Assembly (NCBI GenBank): GCA_963920705.1
Contig: OY987227.1
Span: 25,897,935 to 25,961,934, forward strand
Direction of reading: 5' to 3'
DNA length: 64,000 nucleotides
Origin: Odiellus spinosus
Taxonomy: Eukaryota > Arthropoda > Arachnida > Opiliones > Phalangiidae
Positions within the stretch are counted from its first letter, which is position 1, and every line of letters begins with the position of its first letter. The position numbers were made by a program, and so were the translations under genes. Positions 23,478-34,915 of this stretch are shown piece by piece. A model generated the notes under the pieces. That model saw only the letters and a list, made by a program, of their open reading frames with translations. It ran no database searches and was not told where the DNA came from.

Positions 23478-24299
23478 ATAATATCGATGTAGGCCTTTGA
23501 AAATCATTGCTTTTTCTTATACAGCATCCAGTTAAAAAGCATTGCGTACTTGGGTTGTCAAATACCTTCTTGTCTCTACACTGAAACGACCCTCGAGTTG
23601 ACCAAAAAAAAAAATCCAGTATAGAGGTATTCTAGAAATAGAACGTACGTCAAATGTGTATGGCTTGGTGGTATCTAAAAAAGCAAGGGCGTAAATTTGG
23701 ACGACTGGCCACGTACGTTTTTGGATCGGGCTAAAAAAAAAAAAAAAAAAAAAAAAAACGTGCCATGGCCATCCAGAGATGAAATATTTCCAGGGTAGCG
23801 AACCACAAAAACTGCCCGTGTCAGCCCGTATTCCCGCACACAGCCTTGCATTACCTAAGCTAGCCCTCTCTCAGCCTAAGTCTCCCCATAAACGCTCGGA
23901 CAAGCTCGGTGTAAAAATCCGAAGGGAGCTATAGCTAAAAAAGAAAAACTATATATATATATCCCAAAAGCTCTCGCAATGATGAGGGTGTCAGGGTGTA
24001 TGCTGGCATTGCGCGGTCAATACATGGAGGTTTAGGTTTTTTCGCTAAGGGAATAGAGCCGAGGGTTTTAGTATCCAACATCTTAAAGAAACCGGTTTTC
24101 TCTCTCTGTTACTCTCTAGAACAAGGTGTCAATATACAACGATCCATAACTCGGTTGTTATTCCAGAAGGGTGTCTATTCGCGCGAAGTTAGTTCGATTT
24201 AAAGAGATAGTATCACGATTGGATCAAAATTATAATTGAGACGAAAACATTTCTAAGGAAAAAGAAAATATTCGGTTGTCTACAATGTATTCGTTATAT
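23478..24299. other. Single-copy DNA with a 26-A run
   Basis: A run of 26 A lies at 23733-23758. No gene is supported. A 68-codon frame at 23996-24202 starts at GTG and shows no motif. Confidence 0.4.
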
Positions 24300-24613
24300 C
24301 AAGAATCCATTCAGGTTCCATAAGAATATGGGAGCATAGCTTTAGCCTCTGGTACCATCCTTCCAAAACTTTGTAACAAAAGTTCGTCCGCAATTTTCGC
24401 AACATTTGTACGCTTAGATCTTTTTTCGGTCGGCTCCATTTTTATTACCCAAAATATTATGTCAAGGTCGTTAGTGGCGCGGGTTAATAGATGTCAGGAG
24501 CGATTTACTTAAAAAATCGATTCGAAGCGGACGAACTTTTGCTACAAAGTTTAGGAGGATGGTTATTGAATCGCGGCCCTCCCATATTCTTATGGAACCT
24601 GAATGGATTCATG
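24300..24613 (-). mobile_element. CAAGAATCC-family MITE, copy 2
   Basis: This is the reverse complement of the copy at 3899-4205 with few differences, including the inner AAAAGTTCGTCCG pair. A perfect 7-bp duplication GTTATAT lies at 24293-24299 and 24614-24620, which fixes the element ends as CAAGAATCC and its complement. There is no coding capacity. Length is 314 bp. Confidence 0.95.
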
Positions 24614-24849
24614 GTTATATTACAAGAAATCTATTGATTGAAATATTTACAACATTGCTATGACATCACGGACGTATTAAAACCAAATGTAAAACTACAT
24701 TTTACGTCGAGAACGTTTGTTTTTCCCAGCCTTTAGTATCGGGAATATTTCTATTTTTAGGATAAAAAATACAGATGCTTGAGCAAGCTTTTTTATTACG
24801 TTCCTTTTTGGGGTTGAATTTATCGGAATTTTAAAGTTATTCCTCCAGT

Positions 24850-25213
24850 GTATCTATTTTTACAGCTGCGAACTATTGAGCGCAAAAGAAAAGTAACAAT
24901 GACGTAGAAGGTGTATTAAATTTTGAAATAGAGGGATATTTATATTGTAAGATGGTTTTCAAATTTATGTAAGGGCACGTAACCTTCACACCTACTAAAC
25001 TTATCTTCAAAAACATGTGATAACGCAATGGGATCATTGTGATGACGTAGTATAACGGAGAAATTTTGATTTTAAAAATTTCAAAAATGGCTATTATAAT
25101 CTGTTTTACTGTCGCTGTAATTTTTGTATAGTATATTTGTATATTTTTAATCGTTTTTAACAATTTTTTCATTTGTAGTTCGTGAAGAATTCGTGACCGC
25201 CTCACTCTAAAAC
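24850..25213 (-). mobile_element. Diverged element related to the 39.6 kb TTAA family
   Basis: Read on the minus strand from 25213, it begins TTTAGAGTGAGGCGGTCAC, close to the end TTAAAGCGAGGCTGTCACGG of the element at 39591. It then shares AAAAACGATT, ACAGYGACAGTAAAA (also present at 39070) and the block around GAAATTTTTAAAAT plus ACTACGTCAT. The far end is uncertain, so 24850 is approximate. A 121-codon minus-strand frame crosses this region and shares the peptide IIAIFEIFKIKIS with a 66-codon frame in the 39.6 kb copy. This reflects the shared repeat and gives no evidence of a gene. Confidence 0.6.
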
Positions 25214-26261
25214 ATTTTCCAAGACGGTCTTTTCTCACAACTCAACAAACGTACTACAATTGAAAAATGAGACACGTGCATTGTCAAAAAGAACAAAATA
25301 GGGTTATGGATCTAACGTTTGTAGAGTACGACAAAAACTACAAAAACCATAAAAAAAAATTGTAACCGTTGTTCGCAATCCACAAATAGAAAAAGAACTC
25401 AATCACATTTATTTCAAACGAAATATAGTGGATCTTCGGTTAAAAGGTACATTTTCCGACCAAAATATAAAAGAAATTCACCTTTGACACGCGTAAAATT
25501 GAAGAAAAAAATATATATCATTTTATCTAACCGTAGAGAGAAATTGACAGAAATTCGGCAACTTTGTAATTATCGGAATCTGTCAAACCAATGTGCGCGG
25601 GCGCCTGTCATCTCGGGGGGATAACTTTAACGTCTTGTTTCGACTCTCTTTTCCTTTTTGGATCCTTGCCCGAAATGCCCGGGCATTCCAAGAAGGAAGA
25701 GAGTTGGGTGGGAAAAAAAATGTCCATTGGAAAAAAAAAGCTACCCCGAAAAATATTTCCAAGCCGAAGGGTTTTTGTCGACGTGACGAGCATTTGAAAC
25801 AAGTTTTGAAGAGGGGCGATTAGCGAATTTGAGAAACAGAGGCTTCCAGCGAAATGGAAGGAAGAGGGATTTGAAAGGACCAAAGCCTATGAAGATGTTG
25901 TTATTCTTGTTATTCTTACCACCCACAGCCAATATTTCTCCCCGAAAAAGGGGACTGTACTACGATATAACGAATTCTCTCCGTCTAGTTTTTCGAACAG
26001 CGATTATCGCGCTCACAAACAACGGCGACGTCACGATGGAAAAAATGTTTTTAAATGCCCGTAGGCACGTTTCTAGACCCTCTTCTTGTTATTTCAAGGT
26101 GTATACTCGTGACCCTTAGGCCCCGGCACCGAAATAATTCCCATCCAATACCGCCAAATAACGATTGCTTCTGATGTAGGATATACTCGTTTTAACTGGA
26201 TTTTCACGAAGCCTTTTTTCGCTCCGTACTTGACAAAAAGAAAAATGTATGTCGGTATAGA
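25214..26261. other. Single-copy DNA; GC-richer 25.56-26.12 kb
   Basis: Several overlapping frames (25591-25797, 25608-25883, 25829-26119) occur on both strands in this GC-richer patch. None has a recognisable motif, and their overlap on opposite strands argues that at most one could be real. Confidence 0.35.
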
Positions 26262-26598
26262 CAGAAGCCGATGAAACCCTCCTTTGAAGTCTATTACTCC
26301 CGGGTCTTGTCTACCCCTCTCTGTATGGGTTAGTTTCAAAAGGCGCGATTCGTACGACTCCTAACGGTAGATATTTTCGGAGCGGGAGTTCGTCGAGCGA
26401 ATATCTCTAGCAGCCTTTGGAGTTCATCAAAAAAACGTCGTCGTTTCTGGAGAGAGAATTTTCAGTTTTCCGTAGACAGGGGGGTATGAAGTAGGACCCC
26501 TCCGATTTCGTAAAATTGGGAATTTTACCCATACAGAGAGGAGCTCTATATCGAACATTTGAGTAGTAGACTTCAAAGGAGGGTTTCATCGGCTTCTG
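26262..26598 (-). mobile_element. CAGAAG-family MITE, copy 6 (subfamily A)
   Basis: Both ends are CAGAAGCCGATGAAACC. A perfect 7-bp duplication GTATAGA lies at 26255-26261 and 26599-26605. The interior is mostly subfamily A but carries AGGCGCGATT, which is otherwise the B form. This could reflect recombination between copies or a single parallel change. Confidence 0.97.
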
Positions 26599-27052
26599 GT
26601 ATAGAGGAGGATGGAATTTGTCGTACTATTGTGAATTTAACTTCAATAATGTAATACTAACGAGAGCTGGAGTTGGTATTAGATGAATCAACTCTGGATT
26701 ATTTGAAATTTACGATATATGACGTATTTTATCTTTGAAACGTTTTTAATTATAATTTTCGTACGAAAGATAGCTAGGGCTTTCTGGATTAAGTATTTTT
26801 ACGAAAAGGACCGCGCGAAATTAATACCTTATCACATGTCAGAACACGAGAGAATTAACTGTAGGCTCTACAATTTTAAAAAAATTTAAATTTCTAACAT
26901 ATTGTTTTAAACAACATTTCGAAAATGCTATTCAATTTCTAGGTGCAGTTTATATAAACAAGAACTCATTCAAGTACATAAGAACCTGGGACTACAGAAT
27001 TAGCGTATTTTGTAGCCCAAATTAGTCTGTACTTCTCTGGTTCAAAACGTCA
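26599..27052. other. AT-rich single-copy DNA
   Basis: Nothing I can support. Confidence 0.4.
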
Positions 27053-27494
27053 TTAAAGGGAGGATGCAACCTAACAACAAGTGATTTTTTATCGATTCCT
27101 TATTGTTTAAATAGGCCTAATCCACTACTGAAAATATTTACAAACAAATATTAAACTAGAAATAAATTTAAAACTTACCTTGAAAATAGGCTTAGTGGGA
27201 TTCATGGAGGTCCTGTTTTCCTCGCGTGTAAGGTCTAGCGACCAATCGCGCGCGACGTAAGTCTCGTGGAGATCTCGCGTGAACGACGGGCCTTCGCTCA
27301 TTGGTCGCTAGACCTTACACGGACGCGATTCAGGATCTCCATCAATCCCGCTAAGCCTATTTTCAGGGTAAGTTTTAAATTTTTTTCTAGTTTAATATTT
27401 GTATTGTAAACTTTTTATAGATGGATTAGGCCTATTTAAACGATAAGGAAGATAAAAAAAAATCACTTGTAATTAGGTTGCATTCTCCCTTTAA
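27053..27494 (+). mobile_element. 440-bp TTAA hairpin element, copy 1
   Basis: The element is TTAA-bounded with ends TTAAAGGGAGGATGCAACC and its complement. The two arms, about 190 bp each, are imperfect complements of one another along their whole length (GGCCTAATCCA, AACTAGAAA, AACTTACC, AATAGGCTTAG and GGTCTAGCGACCAAT occur in both). They enclose a loop of about 50 bp that is CpG-rich. It has no coding capacity. TTAA targets are typical of piggyBac-like and Kolobok transposons. Related copies lie at 28522, 38202 (inverted), 46862 and, diverged, 29789. Confidence 0.93.
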
Positions 27495-28521
27495 AGTATA
27501 GAGTGCACCCTGGCGTTTCATTACAAACCCACGGCTTCCCTAAGCTAGCTATGCCTTAACGATTATAGTGTAAAACGATATAACTATTTATGACTCACGC
27601 TTTTTATACCAATCTACATCAAGAATGCAAGGATAGGTTAAGAATAGTATTTCCCCTATTTTATTACGTGCATAAATGTGTTCTTGATATGCTATACTGA
27701 ATATCTCGGTATAGAAAAAATTCATTTTGTTTTAACTGTTAAAAGAAAAGCTTTTTTTTTAACCATAAGAGTGGCAAAAAGATAAAAATCCGTATTAGAA
27801 AGATAACACAATTAACAAGTCCTATCTACAAGTGTTTTCTAGCAAAGAAATTCCCCTAGCTAAAAGTCGCGACGCGAGAAAAACCTAATGCCAGCGCGAA
27901 ATGGAGAAAAAAAAATTTTTCTTTTTCACCCCAGAGATTTAATTGAATTTCGTTATTATTTCTTTTTCTCGAACTCTTTGTACAAGAGGAGTTGACCAAA
28001 TGTGATAAACTAACGCGGAGTTTTAAACAAAGTTAAACCATATAGGAATAAAAGTAGTCCTTGCCAACTTTCCTCGAACTCGAGTCCTTCTTTTAAACCC
28101 TGAAGGTTTTTCGTTCGGAGCTTCAAACAATTCCAGTAAAAGTTTTCTTTGATTTCCGGCCCAAAAGGAATTTCAATAAGATCCACTTACTCTATCATTT
28201 TTCTTTCGAATACCCCGGCCATAAGAACAAAAGAGGTGGATATGGGGATATAGAGAGAGAAATTCCTGAGCTTCTATTACTAGTCCGACGAAATTCTCTA
28301 GGAAATGTAATGGCAGTTTTAGTAATTTCCTTATATTTGCCCGTTAAAGATCAAAGAACGTAACAAAAAGGTATTATATCATATCACGGAGGAAAATATG
28401 TACATAGGAAAGTAATAAGGATTCGGTATCGGTATGTCAAAATTAGAAAACAAATGTTTTTGTAGATAAAGCGGTGAAAATAATAACGTATGGCTAATTT
28501 TAATTTTAAATTGGGATACCA
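27495..28521. other. AT-rich DNA between two hairpin elements
   Basis: No supported gene. CATCAAGAATGCAAGG (27618) and GTGTTCTTGATAT (27680) form a weak inverted pair reminiscent of CAAGAATCC ends, but the match is too short to call. Confidence 0.35.
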
Positions 28522-28962
28522 TTAAAGGGAGGATGCAACCTAACAACAAGTGATTTTTTATCGATTCCTTATTGTTTAAATAGGCCTAATCCACTACTGA
28601 AAATATTTACAAACAAATATTAAACTAGAAATAAATTTAAAACTTACCCTGAAAATAGGCTTAGTTATATTCATGGAGCTCCTGATTTCCTCGCGTGTAA
28701 GGTCTAGCGACCAATCGCGCGCGACGTAAGTCTCCTGGAGATCTCGAGTGAACGACGGGCCTTCGCTCATTGGTCGCTAGACCTTACAGGGACGCGATTC
28801 AGGATGTCCATGAGTCCCGCTAAGCCTATTTTCAGGGTAAGTTTTAAATTTATTTCTAGTTTAATATTTGTATTGTAAACTTTTTATCGATGGATTAGGC
28901 CTATTTAAACAATAAGGAATCGATAAAAAAGCACTTGTAATTAGGTTGCATTCTCCCTTTAA
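28522..28962 (+). mobile_element. 440-bp TTAA hairpin element, copy 2
   Basis: Same orientation and structure as copy 1, with TTAA at both ends. Differences from copy 1 are scattered single bases, for example TTATATTCATGG in place of GTGGGATTCATGG in the left arm. The first 150 bp are nearly identical to copy 1, suggesting recent origin or local gene conversion. Confidence 0.93.
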
Positions 28963-28979
28963 ATTAAAAATGAGCCTCC

Positions 28980-29104
28980 AATAAGATGAACCCAACTGCT
29001 CCCGTCTTCAAAAGTACAATTTTAGAGCTTAGTTCGTTCGGAATGCAAGAATAAAATTGAACCAATCAGATGAACCCAACTGCTCCCGCCTTTAAAAGTA
29101 CAAA
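28980..29104 (+). repeat. Direct repeat of about 38 bp, 85 bp apart
   Basis: AGATGAACCCAACTGCTCCC followed by GTCTTCAAAAGTACAA at 28983-29018 recurs at 29068-29103 with two changes (GCCTTTAAAAGTACAA). The spacer is unrelated to the repeat. It may be a small tandem duplication of 85 bp whose remaining sequence has diverged. Confidence 0.8.
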
Positions 29105-29788
29105 GAAACTTAACTGTAGAAGGTTTAAATAATAAAATTGGTCCATATTTACCCTACGCTGAAATTAATACCTAACTATCTTCAGAACTAAAATGTCGTT
29201 CAAAAAATGTGCAAATATAATTTTAATAAAACTTTTGGGTGCAGATTTTGAGAATTTAAATTAAAAGGAATATTAATTAATATATATTTTTTCCTTTATT
29301 CTGAAAACCATTTAAAAGCTGTTCCATTTTATCTCGTAATATGCGTTTAATTAATATTGCACAATTTCAATATTGGGTTTTTAATATGTAATTTTTTTTT
29401 CCCTAATTGAGGTTTATTTTAATGTCTTCCGAACTCAAAGTTAAATTAAAATTAATATAATTGGGTTGAAAATGAGAGTGTATGCTCAAAAATTCTCCCC
29501 AAATATATTAAAGTTTTTTAGTTTAAAACCATTAAGAATTAGTCTCGTTAATTCAGGTTGATTAAATATTAAATTAAAACATTAAATAATTAACAAATGA
29601 AATCAAATTTATAAGGGGCTATAGACGATCCATTGATTTAAAATATACTTCTTTTTTAGCATTATTGCGAGGCAGTATAAACACTTTTACAGGCGCACAA
29701 TCATAATGTTAATTCCCATAGCCCCTGTAAATGTATTTCACCGGTCGCGCATTGTTAATTTTGTTGAATTTTTAATAAAATATTTTGT
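29105..29788. other. Very AT-rich single-copy DNA
   Basis: Nothing I can support beyond strong AT bias. Confidence 0.4.
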
Positions 29789-30462
29789 TTAAGGAGAGAC
29801 TGGAAGCTAACAAGTGATTTTTTACCGATTCCTTATAGTTTAAATAGGCCTAATCCACATGTAAAATAGTTTACCAACAAATATTAAACTAGAAATCTAA
29901 AACCGCTACCAGGGTGACCACTGAAAATTTGTAAATCCTATATAGGAAATATAGGAAATTTCTTTGCGAAATATAGGAAAAATATAGGAAGAATTTTATG
30001 TAAAATATAGGATAAAATAGGAAGAAATAAGTGTAAAATATATAATAAAATAGGAAAATAATTAAAAGTAGGAACCATGTTTATTATTGCGTCACAACGG
30101 TCGCCACCGGTTTCAACATGTTATTAATATGACCCAATTGCTTAAATTGTATGGAATTTTACAGACTATTTTAACTGGAAAATGTACAGTTAAGCTAAAA
30201 TAATATTATACAGCCACAGCTGACAGTATGATTTATAACTTTACCCCTTCACTAGAGATTTTGAGTAGAAATATAGGATATTCTAGGAATTGACATTAAA
30301 TTATAGGAGAAAATAGGAAGGAGATGAAAATATAGGAAAAAAAAAATAGGAAATATAGGAAAAGTGGTCACCCTGTCCATGAGATTGGTAGCCGACCCAT
30401 CAATGGGAAGAAATTCAGGATGTTAATAAATCCAGCTAAGCCTATTTTCATTCTCCCTTTAA
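29789..30462 (+). mobile_element. Diverged TTAA hairpin element, split by an insertion
   Basis: The left arm (AACAAGTGATTTTTTACCGA, TAAATAGGCCTAATCCAC, AATATTAAACTAGAAAT) is clearly that of the 440-bp family, and the right part (CCAGCTAAGCCTATTTTCA, TTCTCCCTTTAA) is its right arm with an internal deletion. TTAA remains at both ends, although the left terminus has changed to TTAAGGAGAGACTGG. A hAT-like element occupies 29910-30375. This is an old member of the family compared with the other four. Confidence 0.8.
29910..30375. mobile_element. hAT-like MITE nested in a TTAA element
   Basis: Terminal inverted repeats CAGGGTGACCACT and AGTGGTCACCCTG are perfect over 13 bp. Inside each end, the motif AAATATAGGAAA or a close variant is repeated many times in direct orientation. 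Length is 466 bp, without coding capacity. hAT elements normally leave 8-bp duplications, but the flanks ACCGCTAC and TCCATGAG do not match. The assignment rests on the CAGGGT end and the subterminal repeats only. Confidence 0.75.
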
Positions 30463-30929
30463 CTACTCTTAAAATAACTACGACAAAGTATATTTAAAAA
30501 CTTTTCACTCCAACAAGTAAAAAATTCCATCGTCATAAACTTTTTAAAAAATAAATACAATATATCTTAGCTACGGCCGGGAAATACACAGATTTTTCCA
30601 ATATGTTATGCAAAATCTATAAAATGGGCCGAGTAGCCGAGACACGAGATATAGTGAGATTATTAATTCATAAGCGCGCTAGGGAAAGAGTTTTGCATAG
30701 AGGTACGATCAATAAGTAATGACTCGAGAACGAAACTTTGCTATCTTTAATATTGCATTCTTAAAGGACAGGTTTCAAGAAAAATCCAAGTTTTGGTCAA
30801 CATCATAATACCGAAATTAAATATAAGAAGAAAAAGTCTAGGACGGGCCATGGAGGAGCAACCTCTTAGGGGGTAAGTAAAATTCCATTCCCCTTGCCTC
30901 TTCACCGAAATAAAAACGTTTAGTATTAT
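30463..30929. other. AT-rich single-copy DNA
   Basis: Nothing I can support. Confidence 0.4.
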
Positions 30930-31267
30930 CAGAAGCCGATGAAACCCTCCTTTGAAGTCTATTACTCCCTGGTCTTGTCTACCCCTCTCTGTATGGGTTA
31001 GTTTCAAAAAGCGCGATTCGTACGACTCCTAACGGTAGATATTATCGGAGCGGGAGTTCGTCGAGCGAATATCTCTAGCAGCCTTGGAGTTCGTCAAAAA
31101 AACGTCGTCGTTTGTGGAGAGAGAGAATTTCCAATTTTCCGTAGACAGGGGGGTATGAAGTAGGACCCCTCTGATCTCGTAAAATTGTGAATTTTACCCA
31201 TACAGAGAGGAGCGCTATATGGAACATTAGAGTAGTAGACTTCAAAGGAGGGTTTCATCTACTTCTG
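30930..31267 (-). mobile_element. CAGAAG-family MITE, copy 7 (subfamily A)
   Basis: The left end is CAGAAGCCGATG and the right end CATCTACTTCTG. A perfect 7-bp duplication GTATTAT lies at 30923-30929 and 31268-31274. The interior is subfamily A. Confidence 0.97.
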
Positions 31268-31274
31268 GTATTAT

Positions 31275-31345
31275 CTATACGCGCTTAAAAATAGTTCGTG
31301 TCTGCAGGCGTGGAGAGAAGAAGGATAGTTTTTCCTCGTCCTGCT
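31275..31345 (+). repeat. Interspersed repeat fragment X, copy 1
   Basis: ATAGTTCGTGTCTGC followed by a GGAG.GAAGA stretch, TTTTTCCTCG and CTGCTTACGCT aligns with 61784-61858 (ATAGTTCGTGTCTGC, TTTTTTCATCG, CTGCCTACGCT). The family and its ends are unknown. Confidence 0.65.
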
Positions 31346-32521
31346 TACGCTGCTTTTTATTGGGTTGTTATATCACGTGTCTATATAAGGAGTTTAATAC
31401 GGGCAGAGACACGAAGGTCGGTCTATAATTTTTTTAAACTTAAAATAATATCAAAAATATCAAAATCAGTCAACATATAAATTTTAAAATTCACTAAAAA
31501 TTCTCTCTTAAACAATATCGGATTTGTCATATGCAAATTTCGGTTTGTCCTTTAAAGAATCTGAATATAGGCATAGATCGTGATATATTTTTAATAAAAT
31601 TATATAACTATCTTGCGCGTGTTATAGTTTCAAAATATCCCCCCCCCCTTTTAAATTTATTTATAATATTTCGAAAGATTTTGGTAATATAAGAAAAGCG
31701 TAGGCGAATTGATACATAATGTTAAAAAACTTTAGGAAAGTAGTCGGTATAAACTCTACTTAAAGATATGATAATATATAATGAATGGAACATGAAAATA
31801 AATATTTCGATGTTATTTGAAACATTTTAGATTATGGAAAGTCAGTTTTTTTTATTTTAAAGGGAAGGTGAAGAGGAAAATGATAAAAAAATATATTGAT
31901 AACTAAAACACGTTTGCGAAGTAGGAATTTAAAAACGGTCTCTAAACTGTAAAGCCCACTTTGAATCGCACTATAATATTTGAATATACACGACGTCGAG
32001 TGAAAAGATAGTAACATTATAAAGATAACGCATTTATAGCCTTGTGGTCAATAATCGGAAGATATCTAGCATGAACAACCGTAATTATGATTCCAAGTTC
32101 TTGGTCCTTCTCTACATATTGTAAGCCATAGGATAACTTGATAAGACATTCAGGAAATTGGTCGTTAAAAATCGATATTGAACATCGATACGTACTTAGA
32201 CAAAGGCCTAACTGATCAATTGAATTTGTTAAATTGGGGGCGGGTTAGTTTGCATAATAATATGAAGAGTATAGATCTCAGCCACTAACACGACCCACCA
32301 TATAAAAATATTTGTGGCCCGGCAGAACAAAAATTATTTTTCCATGGGCTGATCGCTCCACGTTCATGTCTGTAACTTTGAGTGTAATAAAGTAAATACG
32401 TAACTGAGTACTAATTTAGCATTATTAAAAGCTGTAATCACTAATCAAACCACGTAGGAGTAAGGAAATGTTAACCCTACTTTATTATTAAGCTTTTAGT
32501 TGAATATGAAATCATCAGAAT
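31346..32521. other. AT-rich DNA with a 10-C run
   Basis: Ten C at 31639-31648. TTTTAAAGGGAAGGTGAAGA at about 31855 resembles a TTAA-family left end without a partner. No gene is supported. Confidence 0.4.
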
Positions 32522-32700
32522 TAGAGGTCGGGGTTTGGATAAGATTTCCGTTTTTTTTTTTATCTTTATTCATAATTTTGAATTATCCAGGGGAATTCTA
32601 TGATAAATGGAATGTAATCGAAATATTTAACCGATTATTATTAATAATTAACTGATTAACTAAATAATTGTAGATTATCTTGTCCAAACCCCGATCTCTA
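32522..32700. mobile_element. TA-flanked MITE (GAGATCGGGG family), copy 2
   Basis: Ends GAGGTCGGGGTTTGGATAA and the complement of GAGATCGGGGTTTGGACAA, with TA outside each. The interior contains ATTACATTCC (complement) and GATTATTATTAATAATTA, related to the copy at 45 kb. Length is 179 bp. Confidence 0.78.
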
Positions 32701-33811
32701 ATCAATCCTACGTCCTCATTCCGTTGCTCATCATAAAAAAAGTAGCTTGTTCTGACGATGACCTCGCTGACCGTCTGATTCCATGAATTGTAATTAAACT
32801 TATATATCTGTCCATTGCAAGAAGTCATTTAATATCTGCCCATTTTGAGTTGTAATATCTATCACAAATAACCCTCCCTTCTAAATGGGCAGCGCAACTT
32901 GATTTTAATTAATAATAATTGGTATAGATAAAGACGGTAAGCTCTTCTCAGGCCTTTTTTTTTAAATAAGGATGAAGATTACGTTTAAGCTTAGTAAAAA
33001 CGTCCCTGGTCCTAAAAGAAAATTAAGCGCGCAGAGGATTGAGAGGGATTAAAAAGCGGGGGCCTGCAATTCCGCGTAACCAAAAATATTTAATTTCGAT
33101 AATTAAATGGCGCGCGCAGCATGGTCTTAAAACGGAGAAGTGACGGAGGCGAAATCCCTTCGTTCTTTATAATAATGGGAAGAGTAACAAATTAGGGGTC
33201 CGTTCATAAATTTCATAAGGAATCATTGTAAAGATTTTGGTGATTCCGAAAATAAATAAGCTCATAGTTTCCCTTTAACGCTAATTTTATACATATAATT
33301 CTACGAGTATATCGTGAGTTTTAACTTTAATATTTTCAAAAAATATTTAAGGGGGCGTAGAAACCAGTTTTGAGTAAGACAAGGGGCGCTAGTGGCCGCC
33401 TGGAATTTTGACTAATGTTAATACCTCCAGCATTGGATCAATAACAATAGGATATTTAGGTTCTACAACAGCAATGTTGAACAATATTAGCGTCTAGATC
33501 TCTTATAATTAGCGTTCGGAATCGGATAACCATAATCTTCTGGTATTTCAAATATAATTTTCGGATTAATGGTATATGTAAACAAATATGAATCTTCTAT
33601 ATTCGGATAATATTTAATAAGACCAAGATAAATATCATGGCTATATTTAAAAACAAATTACTAAGAAAATGAACTTTTCTCGGAATATTTGGCAATTAAA
33701 ATTTCAGTAGATCTTATCAAAGTTGAACGAACTCCGAGAACTAAACATGATTATTGCTCGACATTTGCTGCTGAACCTTGACTTCAGATGTAAGGGTGAA
33801 ATAAGTGGAAG
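32701..33811. other. Mostly single-copy DNA
   Basis: TATATCTGTCCATTGCAAG (32803) and ATATCTGCCCATTTTGAGTT (32832) resemble the tandem units at 40.70-40.83 kb. No gene is supported. Confidence 0.4.
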
Positions 33812-34208
33812 CAGAGGTATATAATAACCCCCTTCGGGGGGAAGTATGAAAGCCCCTATACTACCAATGCTAAAAATCACGAACAACAAGAGCCCGCTGC
33901 TGATTATCTAGACCACTAGCTCGCGCTGGACTTCTCAATGTCGCAACTTTAGTAAATGGTCTTTGTATAAACAAGACGGCTCGATTTGTGTTTAGAACTT
34001 CCTGTCTCGGGAGTCAGGCTGCCTGTTAAAATGGAGTCGAAGGTTGACTTCAGCTCGCGAGTTCCGGAAGTGCGCGTAGGGAAAATTTTGTGAGGTTCAA
34101 AATGGTGTAACTATTTTTTGGGAGTAAAGCGGTGTGTCGATCCGCCGCGATTTACGCCGGGCACTTGTTGTTCGTCGATTTTGCCTACCTTTCATACTTC
34201 CCCCTCTG
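33812..34208 (+). mobile_element. CAGAGG-family MITE, copy 2 (right end truncated inside)
   Basis: The left inverted repeat is complete. At the right end the order is TTTCATACTTCCCC then CTCTG, so about 22 bp of the inverted repeat are missing while the last bases remain. A perfect 7-bp duplication GTGGAAG lies at 33805-33811 and 34209-34215, so the outer boundary is exact. The interior keeps the segment that copy 1 lost. Length is 397 bp. Confidence 0.95.
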
Positions 34209-34215
34209 GTGGAAG

Positions 34216-34879
34216 CATGTTTCCAAAAAACAATTTCGCCAGTACGTGACGTATTTTATGAGCGTCCCCCTTATTGAAATATTTTCCCCCGCAAGCTGGA
34301 CAGCCATAAGGGAAATCTAGAGGCTTCCCAAAACAAAATTAATTTATAACTTAAGAAAGGAGTAATTATTAACGGAAGCCAAAGTAAAAGGGATTCGACA
34401 GGGAGGAAAGGACAAAGGATGGGTTTAGTTAACGTTCTATCTTATACTCTAGGGACCGGGACATCTCCGCTTTTTGGTTTTCTCGTCCACACTTTATACC
34501 ACGAGCGCAAAGCGACCGAGAGAAACAAAAGAAAAATCAAAAGAGCGGTTTATTATTAAACAAAGAGAAAATCCTAAGAACCAGACGAATCATAATATAT
34601 ATTTGAATAGAGTACTAGTTAGTGATTTCTGCAGTTAACGAAATTGTCTCCAAATATATTTAAGACAGCTAAAACACTAACAATTTGTTAACTTGCCAAT
34701 AATGGAAAACACTTGATGTTAAATTAGTATTTGCCAAATGCGGAGATATTTCTTTCCGGTCCATAGAGAAAACTGACATTTTTTTAACCGGTTCGAAATC
34801 GGATAAACAAATTTTTTAATCTAACCACAAGAAACGGATACCGGTTAAGCTCTTACCTGAAGATTTGCATAATATTTTT
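34216..34879. other. Single-copy DNA
   Basis: No gene or repeat I can support. The 62-codon frame at 34132-34320 begins inside the MITE. Confidence 0.4.
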
Positions 34880-34915
34880 AACTTTCCCTGTTTTCCCTGA
34901 CATGTGACAACCCTG
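34880..34915 (+). mobile_element. CAGGGTTG family right-end fragment
   Basis: AACTTTCCCTGTTTTCCCTG followed by ACATGTGACAACCCTG matches the last 36 bp or so of the element at 47326-47661. No left part is visible. Confidence 0.65.

Noticed and set aside
5188-23758. Long A runs at 5188-5206 and 23733-23758 as retroposon tails
   Set aside because: No 3' target duplication, SINE body or processed-gene body is visible upstream of either run.
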